The position numbers and the translations under genes were made by a program. A stretch of 64,000 bases of DNA from positions 930,001 through 994,000 of the forward strand of contig NZ_CP144374.1 in NCBI RefSeq assembly GCF_040451425.1, read 5' to 3'. Under the pieces are notes generated by a model. It was given only the letters and a program-made list of their open reading frames with translations, had not been told where the DNA came from and made no database searches. This DNA is from Thermodesulfovibrio sp. 3462-1. Lineage in GTDB: Bacteria > Nitrospirota > Thermodesulfovibrionia > Thermodesulfovibrionales > Thermodesulfovibrionaceae. Each line of letters begins with the position of its first letter. The stretch's first letter is position 1. Positions 63,852 through 64,000 of the stretch are shown piece by piece.

Positions 63852-64000
63852 TGAGCTTTATAATTTCGTCTATTTCTGAAGCTTCCAGAGTTTCTCTTTC
63901 AAGCAAAGCTTGAGCAATTGCATCAAGAAGTTTTCTGTTTTTTTCAATTAATTGTTTGGTTTCACTATAAGCCTCTGTTACAATTCTTTTGGTTTCCTCA
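63832..64000 (-). CDS. ftsH: ATP-dependent zinc metalloprotease FtsH, C-terminal fragment
   Basis: The minus-strand frame from the right edge encodes 55 residues and a stop, with the C-terminal FtsH pattern: EAYSETKQLIEKNRKLLDAI, then LLERETLEASEIDEII. The rest of the gene lies beyond the window. FtsH is the membrane-bound AAA+ protease. It overlaps folP by 20 bases, so the two are translationally coupled. Confidence 0.88.
   Translation of the reverse strand, partial: EETKRIVTEAYSETKQLIEKNRKLLDAIAQALLERETLEASEIDEIIKLNEAQVS

Overview
The window reads as an AT-rich, gene-dense chromosomal segment from an anaerobic, probably thermophilic bacterium. Multiheme cytochromes c, System II cytochrome maturation, a complex I without an NADH module, an Aquifex-type aconitase, and paired PEP synthase and pyruvate phosphate dikinase are what I would expect of a Thermodesulfovibrio-like member of the Nitrospirota. 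That placement is inference from gene content; no rRNA is present. I see no phage, insertion sequence or CRISPR array.

Layout. 0-2.2 kb: the 3' part of a KefB-type cation/proton antiporter, a tRNA-Ser(GGA) and a small unknown gene. 2.3-8.3 kb: a minus-strand operon for a 17-heme cytochrome with an EF-hand, a cytochrome b and a tetraheme cytochrome c3, then a thiol-redox protein and the divergent ResB/CcsB haem-attachment pair. 8.3-19.6 kb: one long plus-strand housekeeping run (tsaD, argG, dprA, unknown, topA, SRP RNA, dnaX, ybaB, recR, rodZ-like, rnr) with nearly every junction overlapping; the SRP RNA gene begins inside the topA reading frame. 19.6-22.3 kb: a minus-strand operon of a chemoreceptor and two YeeE/YedE transporter genes. 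The first YeeE/YedE gene carries an in-frame TGA at its conserved cysteine, followed by a good bacterial SECIS-like hairpin.

22.3-38.1 kb: an 18-gene minus-strand operon. It encodes a split TSUP permease, a signal-less molybdopterin oxidoreductase, a four-cluster ferredoxin, and NuoB-D-I-A-C-H-J-K, followed by an MrpD-like pump, two tiny membrane proteins, a NuoL-like subunit that has lost its channel residues, NuoM and NuoN. NuoE, F and G are absent. My reading is a quinone-linked complex I fed by a cytoplasmic molybdoenzyme, with a rebuilt distal pump. 38.1-38.4 kb holds two copies of a palindromic motif 31 bp apart, probably activator sites.

38.4-64 kb: aconitase; lysA-dapF; a DUF3782-like coiled-coil nuclease candidate coupled to AddA-AddB; ppdK; an RlmI-like methyltransferase whose 3' end lies in a 134-bp inverted-repeat element; ppsA; rho, a thioesterase, purL and argS as an overlapping run; and folP with the tail of ftsH on the minus strand.

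The strongest candidates for undescribed biology are the putative selenocysteine YeeE/YedE transporter, the molybdoenzyme-linked complex I with a degenerate NuoL, and the topA/SRP RNA overlap.
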